A stretch of DNA of 64,000 nt, taken from IMG/VR virus record IMGVR_UViG_3300031576_000001, positions 186,001 through 250,000 of that record; one strand, given 5' to 3'. Each line of letters starts with the position of its first letter. The stretch's first letter is position 1. Shown here piece by piece: positions 1 to 7,822 of the stretch. The notes below the pieces were generated by a model that was not told the origin of the DNA, did not search any database, and was given only the letters and a program-made list of their open reading frames with translations. Both the position numbers and the translations under genes were made by a program. This DNA comes from a virus.

Positions 1-66
1 TTCAGACTCAGAAAGTACACCGAGGTAGCCTCTTCGCCTGAGAGGGGGTAGCCTTAGCCTTTAGCC

Positions 67-717
67 ATGAGATACCGAGTCCTCCTTGCTGTTACCCTCT
101 TCGCCCCCACCGTGCTCGCCCAAGACCCTGTGCAAACCGAGAACCCCGCGGCTTGTACGTCGGACAGTGTTTGCATACCCAGGGAGGATCTAGCTGTTTT
201 CGTTCAACTTTTGAAAGAGCGGCAGTGCTTGGTACGCACCAAGCCTGAGATTACCCTCTCGCCCATCCCGCTGGTCATTGACCGACAGGGTAGAGTCTAC
301 GGAGAGACAAAGACCACCCTACTCATACAATGGTGTAACTTTGAGATTACAGGGGGTGGGCCCGTCAAGATTGACGTGGCGGTACAGGATGAGCCCGTGC
401 CCCCACCACCCAAGCCGTCCCTCTGGCAGCCCGCGCTAAGGCTAGGCGTGGGCTACACAGTGCAAGCCTCTTGGGATGCTTTCTTGCTAGTCTCCCCTCT
501 GGCGTACCGGGGCGTGAGTCTCAACGGTCACGCTGGGGTGCGCTCCATAGGTGGCGGTTTGGGCTACGGTGTAACCTCTTACGGAGGCTTTTACGCTGGG
601 TACAGCTACAGCTACGAGGGTAAGCACGGGGCTACGCTGGGCGTATACGGCCGGCTCTGGTTAGTCCACCCCGCTAAGAGGGTGCTACCGACTAGAAAAG
701 CGTCTTCACCAAGGTAG
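67..717 (+). CDS. Exported protein with signal peptide and glycine-rich C-terminal half
   Basis: Encodes 216 residues. The first 18 (MRYRVLLAVTLFAPTVLA) form a typical signal peptide with an AxA-like cleavage context before Gln. The mature N-terminal part has three or four cysteines and a VYGETKTTLLIQWCNF segment. A short proline run (PVPPPPKP) leads to a C-terminal half of alternating Gly/Tyr/Ser-rich stretches that look like beta strands, as in outer-membrane or surface proteins. Exported phage proteins of this size are sometimes spanins or entry proteins, but no family is recognised. A TAGCCT box lies upstream of the ATG. The 3' end overlaps the convergent next gene by about 105 bases. Confidence 0.7.
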   Translation: MRYRVLLAVTLFAPTVLAQDPVQTENPAACTSDSVCIPREDLAVFVQLLKERQCLVRTKPEITLSPIPLVIDRQGRVYGETKTTLLIQWCNFEITGGGPVKIDVAVQDEPVPPPPKPSLWQPALRLGVGYTVQASWDAFLLVSPLAYRGVSLNGHAGVRSIGGGLGYGVTSYGGFYAGYSYSYEGKHGATLGVYGRLWLVHPAKRVLPTRKASSPR

Positions 718-1298
718 CGCTCGTACAAGGCGCTTAGCTCGTCGCAGGTTTGCTGGACTTGACTCTGGTAACTCTCGTCGATGCGACAACCCCAGAGGTA
801 CAGCGACTTGTAGAGACCGTCCCTTGTCACGTTGTGGAGTGTGTTAGCCAGCGCTCCGTGCCCCAAGGAGTTACCAACCCCACCAAAACCGCGGGTAACC
901 CCCCTACCCAGCGTCAACTCGCAACGGTACACGGCACCCTCTTTGGTGACCGTCACTTTGGAACCCAGCCTGTCCCTATCGCCCTTAGCCCAGAGGGTAG
1001 CCAGACTTATCGCCAGGTGCTCCATCCCAGGCACGTTTCTCTTTTTGTCCAAGAGAACCCGTCGCAGTCTGTTCCATTGGCTTTCACTGATACGGTCGGA
1101 CCAGAAGTTGTCTGCATAAAACCTGTCCCCCAGGTGCTCAAGGAACGCCTCTCGGTAGGACGCCCCGTTGGTTTTCCGCACCGGACCCTCTGCAAACCGA
1201 GCCGTGAGCGAGAAAAGCCCGTTTCGTTCCTGGCAGGTTAGCTGCCAGTCCCTCTTGACGTTGTTTATCACGATGGCTGTGCTCAAGTAATCCAGCAT
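612..1298 (-). CDS. Hypothetical protein, 228 aa
   Basis: Start taken at ATG 1298 (MLDYLSTAIV); a TTG six codons upstream is possible. The promoter-like GGTGTACCAC box lies about 40 bases upstream, so this message probably has a short leader; a GGAG sits ahead of the ATG. The protein is soluble-looking, with no membrane segment or recognised motif; its middle part is rich in Arg/Lys and Gly (GRGVTRGFGGVGNSLGHG). The last third overlaps the upstream exported-protein gene in antisense. Function unknown. Confidence 0.6.
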   Translation of the reverse strand: MLDYLSTAIVINNVKRDWQLTCQERNGLFSLTARFAEGPVRKTNGASYREAFLEHLGDRFYADNFWSDRISESQWNRLRRVLLDKKRNVPGMEHLAISLATLWAKGDRDRLGSKVTVTKEGAVYRCELTLGRGVTRGFGGVGNSLGHGALANTLHNVTRDGLYKSLYLWGCRIDESYQSQVQQTCDELSALYERYLGEDAFLVGSTLLAGWTNQSRPYTPSVAPCLPS

Positions 1299-1339
1299 GG
1301 CGTGTGGGGTCTCCAAAAGGGGTTCTGCACGGCTTTGCC

Positions 1340-1657
1340 ATGGTGGTACACCTTTTCCCGGCAGCTAGGGCTGTGCAACGCCGTATCGTAGCAAGATGGG
1401 TAGACAAGGGCACGCGAAAGCTGTCACGAGAGGTATACCGTCGCATCGGGGAAGACCCGCAAAGCGCTCAGTACCTCTCCGGGCTTCTACGGCGTCAAGC
1501 TGGTGACGTAGTGTCACTCCCCCCCTACGACCCCGCCCCGTTCAAGGAGATCGTAGACACTTGCCTCATGGTGACTGACCGTGACCCGGCGCGACTAAGA
1601 GACCTTGGATCAGCCTTGGACAGCCTGGCGCAAGCTGGGGCTAAAGCTACCGGGTGA
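1340..1657 (+). CDS. Small basic hypothetical protein with RVAxRY-like N-terminal motif
   Basis: From ATG 1340 this gives 105 residues beginning MVVHLFPAARAVQRRIVARW. The segment RRIVARW resembles the N-terminal RVAxRY motif shared by several larger proteins of this window. A GTG at 1304 is an alternative start. No ribosome-binding site or promoter box is clear, and the 3' end overlaps the convergent gene by 48 bases. The composition looks protein-like, but there is no family match. Confidence 0.5.
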   Translation: MVVHLFPAARAVQRRIVARWVDKGTRKLSREVYRRIGEDPQSAQYLSGLLRRQAGDVVSLPPYDPAPFKEIVDTCLMVTDRDPARLRDLGSALDSLAQAGAKATG

Positions 1658-2911
1658 CAGCGGTGACGGGTGACAGCACGGTTTGCGGTATCTGCCGCGA
1701 GCTAAGCTCCAGATGTAGCTGAGGAGCCGGAAGAACATGCGCGAGACAAAGCCCTCTTCCTCGACGGGGCTTGGCGTCACGGGCGAGGGGGCGTCGTACA
1801 CGACCGGGGGTTCCTCTTCGGGTTCAGTCTGGACGCTGGGTTCCGTGGTCGTCACGCTCGGGGCAACCAAGGTGACGTGGCTCACGTAGAGTTTGCCGTC
1901 CCTACGGACCTCTTTGTTGGACACGGCGGCACCGAGGCGGGTACCGATGATGTGCGGGTGCGTACCGAAATGTGACGCCATACCCTCGACCGTGCTACCC
2001 TTCTCGCCCAGCGTGGAGAGGTAGGCAACGAGGTCATTCTTGGTGGGCGTGGGGAGTACGACGCCCGGGAGGTGACAGACGCCCGACGTGACCACGATGG
2101 TGCCCTTTTCGGTCAACGATTGTACCGCCGAGAGGTAATCGTTGCCGCACACGCCGAGGACAGCGACCGAGGAAGGCTGCTTGGTGATGAGGTTAAGCAC
2201 GTTGCACTCCGTCTTGGTCATGACCGGCTCACCCTTCGGGTCCCTCGTCGGGCTGGCGACGGTGAGGGACCACAGTTTGCCCTCGACGGTGACCTGACCT
2301 TCACGCTGCATGGCTCGCAGTTCCGTGAGGACGACGGCGCGGGCGCGGTGGACGCACTTGTTGATCTGGATCACGGAGAGGGCGTATGGCTGCGCCATGG
2401 TCAGCGCTTCCGTGATCTTGGTACGGAGCCACGCTGGTTTGGTGGCCGCCTTGGGCGCAGAAGTCTTTGGGCTCACGGAAGGCGCCGGCTTCTTGGGTGC
2501 TTCGGGCTTCCAGCCGATCCGACCGTTCCGCACGAGGAGACCCTTCAAGACCAGCAGCGTGGTGGCGACATACCGCTGGCTCTGGGTCGCCAGGGGTGCC
2601 TTGTTGAGGACGCGCACCTTGCCACCCACCCAAGCCAGCACGGTCAGCTCGTTGGGGGTGAGGTAGGGGGCGGGTACCCGGTCACCCTTGCTGCGGTAGT
2701 ACTCGGCAAGTTGGTCCAGGGTACACTCTCCCTTCTCCCGCCTGCGGTGCGACACCCCGTCATAGGTGCAGGGGATGCCCTCCTTGTGGAGGTTGTAGAC
2801 GAGGGTGAGCAGCGGGGCGCTGTCCGCGATCAAGGTTACCGGCCTCTCCTGGGGGGGCGCCTCGGTCCCTGGGGTGATGTCGTGGATGATGTGTGTGCGG
2901 GGGTTGTCCAT
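1610..2911 (-). CDS. Multi-winged-helix-like DNA-binding protein, hypothetical
   Basis: Start set at ATG 2911 (MDNPRTHIIH) because the box GGTGTACAGA lies seven bases upstream, matching the leaderless pattern of this genome. The 433 residues contain at least three stretches that read like winged-helix or HTH units: around residues 150-215 (LRTKITEALTMAQPYAL...VLTELRAMQREGQV), 220-280 (TECNVLNLITKQPS) and 290-350 (KNDLVAYLSTLGEKGSTVEG). They are separated by an Ala/Pro/Lys linker. The C-terminus has an acidic Pro-rich stretch, then a hydrophobic/aromatic segment and a basic tail. Repeated HTH units suggest DNA binding, perhaps regulation. The assignment rests on pattern only. Confidence 0.6.
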   Translation of the reverse strand: MDNPRTHIIHDITPGTEAPPQERPVTLIADSAPLLTLVYNLHKEGIPCTYDGVSHRRREKGECTLDQLAEYYRSKGDRVPAPYLTPNELTVLAWVGGKVRVLNKAPLATQSQRYVATTLLVLKGLLVRNGRIGWKPEAPKKPAPSVSPKTSAPKAATKPAWLRTKITEALTMAQPYALSVIQINKCVHRARAVVLTELRAMQREGQVTVEGKLWSLTVASPTRDPKGEPVMTKTECNVLNLITKQPSSVAVLGVCGNDYLSAVQSLTEKGTIVVTSGVCHLPGVVLPTPTKNDLVAYLSTLGEKGSTVEGMASHFGTHPHIIGTRLGAAVSNKEVRRDGKLYVSHVTLVAPSVTTTEPSVQTEPEEEPPVVYDAPSPVTPSPVEEEGFVSRMFFRLLSYIWSLARGRYRKPCCHPSPLSPGSFSPSLRQAVQG

Positions 2912-2918
2912 GCCTTGT

Positions 2919-2928
2919 TCTGTACACC
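2919..2928 (-). promoter_or_regulatory. Leaderless-type -10 box GGTGTACAGA
   Basis: Lies seven bases upstream of ATG 2911 on the minus strand. It is divergent from the box that drives the rightward replication operon. Confidence 0.6.
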
Positions 2929-2943
2929 ATCGCTCCATTAAAA

Positions 2944-2953
2944 GGTGTAGGTT
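2944..2953 (+). promoter_or_regulatory. Leaderless-type -10 box GGTGTAGGTT for the replication operon
   Basis: The TAGGTT hexamer ends eight bases before ATG 2962, so transcription should start at or next to the start codon. No good -35 is visible. Confidence 0.65.
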
Positions 2954-2961
2954 ACCCTGGC

Positions 2962-5900
2962 ATGACTGAGAAACCGTCCGTGTACGACAGGCTCAAGCTA
3001 GCCAGGCAAAACCCGCAGTTCAGCCTGAAACCTACCCCCACCCTCACTGTTGCTGTCACCCCTACTTGTGAGCAGAAAGCCGCCGTTACCCTTCGTCCGT
3101 ACCAAGCCGTGGGCGCCTATCACCTCTTGGTGCAACCACGGATGGTCCTCGGGGATTGCTGCGGCTCCGGCAAGTGCGTCACGGAGGACACCCTTCTCCG
3201 TACCGACCGGGGCTGGCTACCCATAGGGGCACTGGCACCCCCCCAAGAGGTAGACGAGGGATTTGCCTCGTTTACCCAGGTACCCCCCGCAGTCTTGGAC
3301 GGCATGAACCTGACCCCACCTAAGAGGTTCTACCACGGGGGACTACAGGCGTGCCTCACGGTCACGACCGCTTACGGTTACCGTGTCACTGGAACCAAGG
3401 CTCACCCCGTTCTGGTCTGGCGGGACGGCTCCCACCAGTTCGTACCCCTTGGGGAACTAGAGCCTACAACGGACTACCTCTGCGTGGATCGTACCCCCGT
3501 ACCCTTTCCCCCCGACCCGGCGCTACCTGCCCCGGTACAGAAGCACCTCCAGGCGCCGACGCACCTTGACCCGGATCTTGCCTCTCTCCTGGGTTTTTGC
3601 GTGGCAGAGGGACACCTGAACGGTACCAGTTTGCGCCTGCGCGTCTCCTCTCCTTTTAAGAGGGGTGTGGTAGCCAGGCTCATGGACCGCCTCTTTGGGT
3701 GGCGTGAGCCTGGCTACCACCCCCAAGAGATCCGAATCTGTCGCAGGGGCGTGGTCCGTTTCCTAGAGGCTTGTGGGTTGGATTTGACCTGTAATCAAGA
3801 CCGAGTGGTCCCCTGGTCTGTCTTGCAGGGGAGCCAGGCGTCGGTGTCTGCCTTCCTCGCTGCTATTTTCGAGGGTAAGGCCAGTATCAGCCCCGAGGGG
3901 AGGATTGAGCTACGTACCTCTTCGCGCCCGCTAGCTCAGACGTTGCAAGTGATGCTGCTAGGGTATGGCATTGTGTCGAGTCTGCGTGAGAAGACCGCCA
4001 TACACGCCAGCAAGTACAGCTTGAAGATCGGCGGACCCTCGTCGCGCATTTTCCGAGATGAAATTGGGTTTTTGTCCTTTGAGAAGCAAGACTACCTCCG
4101 GGCAAAGACCAACCGAGGGGAGCATTGCAACCGCGACCTTGTGCCTGGCTGCGAGGGGCGCCTCCCTGAGTTGGTCGCCCTTCTACGCGAGAGAGACCCC
4201 CAGTGGCTCAACAAGAACGTGGTACTCAGAACCCGTGTTCAAACGATAAAGACCGGGAAGAGTCACCCCTCTTATGCCTTCCTCGACCGATTCTTGGCTG
4301 AGTGCCGGGCTCATGGGTTGCAGGACACGGAAAGCTACATCGAGCTAGAGAGTCGGGTGGAGGCTCACTACTTCTACGACCGGATCGAGACGGTAACGCC
4401 GGGGACCGCGGACGTGGTGGACCTGGAAATGCCCGACCCGTGTCACTCCTTCGTGGGTAACGGGCTGGTGTGTCACAACACGGTGCAAACGGTGGCGGCG
4501 CTGTCTTACCTGTGGGACCGCCTAGAGCCCACCCACAAGGTCATCGTGGTCTGCCCCAAGTCCGCCCTCTACCAGTGGCAAAGTGAAGTCGCCAGGTTCA
4601 CAGCGGGCGTTACCGTGTACGTAGCCTCCGGTCCAAACCGCAAGAAAGCCTACGAGGCGTTCTTCTCTGCGGACCCTACCAAGAGCAAGTCTCTTTTGCT
4701 GGTAGGGTACGCCTCGCTAGCTCGGGACTGGCACCAAGGCGCAGGCTCCGTCAAGGTCAACGGTAAGCTCACGGTCACGCAGGGCTACCTGGAGGGTCTG
4801 GTCACCAAAGCCGTTACGGCTTACCCCCTCTCTTTGGTGCTTGATGAGTGTTTTGAGTACCACACCCCCGTCTTGCTCGCTGATGGCACAAAGCAGCTTA
4901 TTGGGCAGATCGCAACCAATAAGTTGGCTGTGCGTGTGCTGTCGTGGGACTTCAGTACAGGGCAAGTCGTACAAAAGAATGTGATCGGCTGGTACCGGCG
5001 TCCTCTGCACTCTAAAGGTTCACTGTTGCGTGTGGACTTTCGGTTTGCAGGTACAGTCAATGTTACAAAGAATCATAACTTCTACCGCACCAACGGAGAG
5101 AAAGTACCAGCGGTTAAACTTAAGGTGGGAACCAAAACCGCCGCCTATCTGTGCAACACCCCTTCCGACGTGCAAGCGCAAGTGGTGTACGGTGGACTCC
5201 TTGGGGATGCTTCAGTAGCAGGGCGAAAGACCCTGCTATGGGGGATCGTGTTTGGGCACAGCTCAAAACAAAAGGAGTACCTCCAGTTCAAGAAGACAGT
5301 TTTGCAAAGTCTGGGTGTGTCAGAGGACACGCACCACCAAACAGAGTACCAAACCGGAGAACAGCAAATGGTGCATTTCCGTTTGAACGGAAATGCCGCG
5401 ATAACCTCAAAGCTATGTGACGCAGGAATTTGGTCTCAGGATTGCAAAACCATAACTGCGTCATTCCTTGACATGGTGAACCCCTGGGGACTCGCTATCT
5501 GGTATGGGGACGACGGTAGCCTGTCCACATTTACTAGGTCGGATGGGAGTAAGCGCTACAACATAACCCTCCATACAGAGGGTTATCACCGGTTTGAGGT
5601 GGAATTGCTTGCAGGTTGGCTCCGGTGGCGATGGGGGGTGTCAGCGTTGGTGAAGATTAGAAAGAACAAGAGGTCTGCTTGCAAACCGTATTACGTGCTA
5701 TACTTGCCTCACGAAGCGGCTCAGAACTTTCTGAACTTGCTTCCTGGTGCCTTGCCTGGGGTAGCTTACAAGTTTCCTGGTAAGAAGGTCATCGATCCTG
5801 CAATTCTTGACTTGACCCCTAAAGCGTCAATTGTGGTGGATGAAGTGATTTCCGTCTCAACGTGCCTCCCCCCTGTTAACCCCAAGCTGAAGACACAGTT

Positions 5901-7050
5901 TGTTTACGACCTGGAGGTGGAGGGTACTCACAATTACTTTGCCAACGGCGCGCTTGTTTCCAACTGCACCGCTGTGAAGAACCCTCAGACCAAAACCCAT
6001 GAGGTCTGCAAGCAGCTAGCCGGACAAGCCAAGAGGGCTTACGGGTTGACGGCCACCCTCTTGCGCAACTCACTCATGGATGGGTACGGGATCTACAAGG
6101 TCATTCTCCCTGACCTCTTTCGCAACAAAACCCGGTTCATGGAGGACTATTGTGTAACCCGCACCATGTTTCTGGGGCGTAAGCAGGTGCCCCTCATCGT
6201 GGGGTACAAGAACCTCTCCGTATTTCGCAGCACGATTGACCCGTACTTTCTGGGGCGTCGCAAGGAGGACATATCCAAAGACCTACCCGTGCTCACCTCA
6301 CGCGATGTCGAGGTCACCCTGTCCAGCGAAGAGGCTACCAAGTACGACGAGGCGTTGACGGGCGTACTGGACTTGATGAGCGGGGAGCGCAGGGATTACA
6401 CGGAAACCGTGGCCATGACCTCTTTGCTTTACTGCCAGCAAATTGCTAACAGCCTGGCTCTCATTGACGCTGACCCTACAGGTTGCACGCTAGCGGTTTC
6501 CTCCAAAGAGGAGGCTCTCATTGACCTCTTGACCGAAGGGCTCGACGGAGAGAAGGTCATTGTGTACACCCGCTTTGAGAAGGGTATCGAGCGTCTACGC
6601 GCTCTCCTCCAGAAAGCCGGAGTCAAGACCACGCGCATCACGGGCAAGGAGAAAGACCACGAGAGGCAGAAGAACCGGCTAGCCTTCCAAGAGGGGGACA
6701 CGTCGGTCATTGTCATCACGGACGCCGCCAGCGAGGCACTTAACCTCCAAGCCGCTGCCGCCATGGTCTTCTTTGACTCCCCGTGGTCCTGGGGGCATCT
6801 CGTGCAGCTTATTGGCCGGATGGTGCGTATCGGTTCCCCTCACCGGGGGGTTGTGGTGTATCACCTCCTGGCTACGCTGCCTGGCAAGAAAAAGAAGACG
6901 ATTGACCATTACGTGGTAGACACGCTACGCCGCAAGAAAGGACTGATTGACCAAGTGATCGGGGAAGCTGCCGTGGGCGCCTTGGTTTTCGAGGGTGACA
7001 TGGGGGTCGTGCATGACCTCATGGGGAAGATCCGTGACGACAGCCTGTGA
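2962..7050 (+). CDS. SNF2/superfamily 2 helicase interrupted by two inteins
   Basis: The 1362-residue precursor contains inteins at residues 72-506 and 630-1001, leaving an extein of about 555 residues. The spliced protein is a SNF2-like ATP-dependent helicase or translocase. Walker A reads CCGSGK joined to TVQTV across intein 1. Motif II reads LVLDE joined to CTAVKN across intein 2. Motif III-like GLTATLLRN, VIVYTRFEKG and motif VI QLIGRMVRIG follow. The start at ATG 2962 fits the leaderless box at 2944-2953; an upstream extension would cover that promoter. It is the first gene of the replication operon, followed by a DnaB-like helicase and a polymerase, so a role in replication, recombination or transcription coupling is likely. 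Active protein requires two splicing events. Confidence 0.9.
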   Translation: MTEKPSVYDRLKLARQNPQFSLKPTPTLTVAVTPTCEQKAAVTLRPYQAVGAYHLLVQPRMVLGDCCGSGKCVTEDTLLRTDRGWLPIGALAPPQEVDEGFASFTQVPPAVLDGMNLTPPKRFYHGGLQACLTVTTAYGYRVTGTKAHPVLVWRDGSHQFVPLGELEPTTDYLCVDRTPVPFPPDPALPAPVQKHLQAPTHLDPDLASLLGFCVAEGHLNGTSLRLRVSSPFKRGVVARLMDRLFGWREPGYHPQEIRICRRGVVRFLEACGLDLTCNQDRVVPWSVLQGSQASVSAFLAAIFEGKASISPEGRIELRTSSRPLAQTLQVMLLGYGIVSSLREKTAIHASKYSLKIGGPSSRIFRDEIGFLSFEKQDYLRAKTNRGEHCNRDLVPGCEGRLPELVALLRERDPQWLNKNVVLRTRVQTIKTGKSHPSYAFLDRFLAECRAHGLQDTESYIELESRVEAHYFYDRIETVTPGTADVVDLEMPDPCHSFVGNGLVCHNTVQTVAALSYLWDRLEPTHKVIVVCPKSALYQWQSEVARFTAGVTVYVASGPNRKKAYEAFFSADPTKSKSLLLVGYASLARDWHQGAGSVKVNGKLTVTQGYLEGLVTKAVTAYPLSLVLDECFEYHTPVLLADGTKQLIGQIATNKLAVRVLSWDFSTGQVVQKNVIGWYRRPLHSKGSLLRVDFRFAGTVNVTKNHNFYRTNGEKVPAVKLKVGTKTAAYLCNTPSDVQAQVVYGGLLGDASVAGRKTLLWGIVFGHSSKQKEYLQFKKTVLQSLGVSEDTHHQTEYQTGEQQMVHFRLNGNAAITSKLCDAGIWSQDCKTITASFLDMVNPWGLAIWYGDDGSLSTFTRSDGSKRYNITLHTEGYHRFEVELLAGWLRWRWGVSALVKIRKNKRSACKPYYVLYLPHEAAQNFLNLLPGALPGVAYKFPGKKVIDPAILDLTPKASIVVDEVISVSTCLPPVNPKLKTQFVYDLEVEGTHNYFANGALVSNCTAVKNPQTKTHEVCKQLAGQAKRAYGLTATLLRNSLMDGYGIYKVILPDLFRNKTRFMEDYCVTRTMFLGRKQVPLIVGYKNLSVFRSTIDPYFLGRRKEDISKDLPVLTSRDVEVTLSSEEATKYDEALTGVLDLMSGERRDYTETVAMTSLLYCQQIANSLALIDADPTGCTLAVSSKEEALIDLLTEGLDGEKVIVYTRFEKGIERLRALLQKAGVKTTRITGKEKDHERQKNRLAFQEGDTSVIVITDAASEALNLQAAAAMVFFDSPWSWGHLVQLIGRMVRIGSPHRGVVVYHLLATLPGKKKKTIDHYVVDTLRRKKGLIDQVIGEAAVGALVFEGDMGVVHDLMGKIRDDSL
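3175..4479 (+). mobile_element. Intein 1, in the Walker A motif, with LAGLIDADG-like endonuclease
   Basis: The 435-residue intein begins with Cys (CVTEDTLLRT, block A), has a TKAHPV-type block B, and ends VCHN followed by extein Thr. It sits between GSGK and T of the P-loop. The central part has LLGFCVAEGH and a second weaker FLAAIFEGKA motif, typical of two-motif LAGLIDADG homing endonucleases. Insertion at an invariant ATP-binding motif is the usual place for inteins, because imprecise loss kills the host protein. Confidence 0.92.
4849..5964 (+). mobile_element. Intein 2, in helicase motif II, with LAGLIDADG-like endonuclease
   Basis: The 372-residue intein starts with Cys (CFEYHTPVLL) after LVLDE and ends LVSN before extein Cys. 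Block F/G-like sequence is VYDLEVEGTHNYFANG. Endonuclease motifs are GGLLGDASVA and AIWYGDDGSL. Its codons are visibly richer in A and T than the flanking extein, which suggests later acquisition than intein 1. Both inteins must splice for an active helicase. Confidence 0.92.
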
Positions 7051-7822
7051 GCGTTGTAAAGGCACGGGTTTCATACCGGTCACCCCTGACCTGAGCAAGG
7101 AGTGCATTTGCGCGTACTCTCGCAGGGTAGAGAAGCACCTTGGGCTAGAGCTTGCCTCAGCCGCAAACCACCCCAACGGTCCCCTTTATCAGTACGAGGC
7201 GGGCGTAGTGACGGTGGACCGGACCCGGGACAACCTCATGCTCTCTGGGGCGTGGGAGGCTATTCTGCCGCACTTGAAGTGGTGCTTTCTGTGCAAGGGG
7301 CTGGGTTTTCGCTTCCTTGAGGTCACGGACGAGCGGATCAAGTCGGTATGGTTGGGCAGCGAGGCATACCACAAGAAACAAGCCAAGAAGCGGGAGGACG
7401 GGGACACCTATAACGGGCTAAGAGACCTCTTGGAGCCTCCCGACTTGGTGCTCTTGCGTTTGGGCTTTCTGGGTTATGCCAACGTGGCGATGCCGGGCGT
7501 GCTCAAGGAGTCCTTGCTTCTCCGGTACGCTCAGAAGAAGCCTACGTGGCTTGTAGAAGACCCCACGATAGCCCCCTTTGCGCCAGGGCACCACGCCTAC
7601 AGTGATGACGTGGGTACGTACATCGCACAGCACTTTCAGACGGTGACGTTCAAGGCTGCACGTACAACGCCCACGGAGATAACCCTCTCCGAGGCTAGCG
7701 CCAAGGTGTTTGACCGTCCTCTCCCACAGAGCCCACAACGCAAGCCCAAGGCACAGCCCACGGAAGACCTGGCGGATATGTCTCAGTTTGGTGGTGGCAG
7801 CAAGAAGAGGAAGTGGAAATGA
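7034..7822 (+). CDS. Zinc-finger protein, possible helicase-loader-like factor
   Basis: Taken from GTG 7034, overlapping the helicase gene end by 17 bases; ATG 7013 is also possible. The 262-residue protein has two CxxC-GxG knuckles, CERCKGTGF at the N-terminus with a CIC partner and CFLCKGLGF around residue 90. Such zinc knuckles occur in DnaJ and at the N-terminus of some phage helicase loaders. A central segment (PPDLVLLRLGF, then KPTWLVEDP) resembles the Walker-B-side part of DnaC-like loaders, but no Walker A is visible. The tail is basic (KKRKWK). Its position directly before the DnaB-like helicase, with a four-base stop/start overlap, supports a helicase-associated role. This is inference. 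Confidence 0.7.
   Translation: MTTACERCKGTGFIPVTPDLSKECICAYSRRVEKHLGLELASAANHPNGPLYQYEAGVVTVDRTRDNLMLSGAWEAILPHLKWCFLCKGLGFRFLEVTDERIKSVWLGSEAYHKKQAKKREDGDTYNGLRDLLEPPDLVLLRLGFLGYANVAMPGVLKESLLLRYAQKKPTWLVEDPTIAPFAPGHHAYSDDVGTYIAQHFQTVTFKAARTTPTEITLSEASAKVFDRPLPQSPQRKPKAQPTEDLADMSQFGGGSKKRKWK

Noticed and set aside
2072-2941. A 289-codon rightward frame opposite the winged-helix-like gene.
   Set aside because: Its Arg/Gly-rich composition is typical of an antisense frame in GC-rich DNA, and the opposite strand has a promoter and domain-like content.
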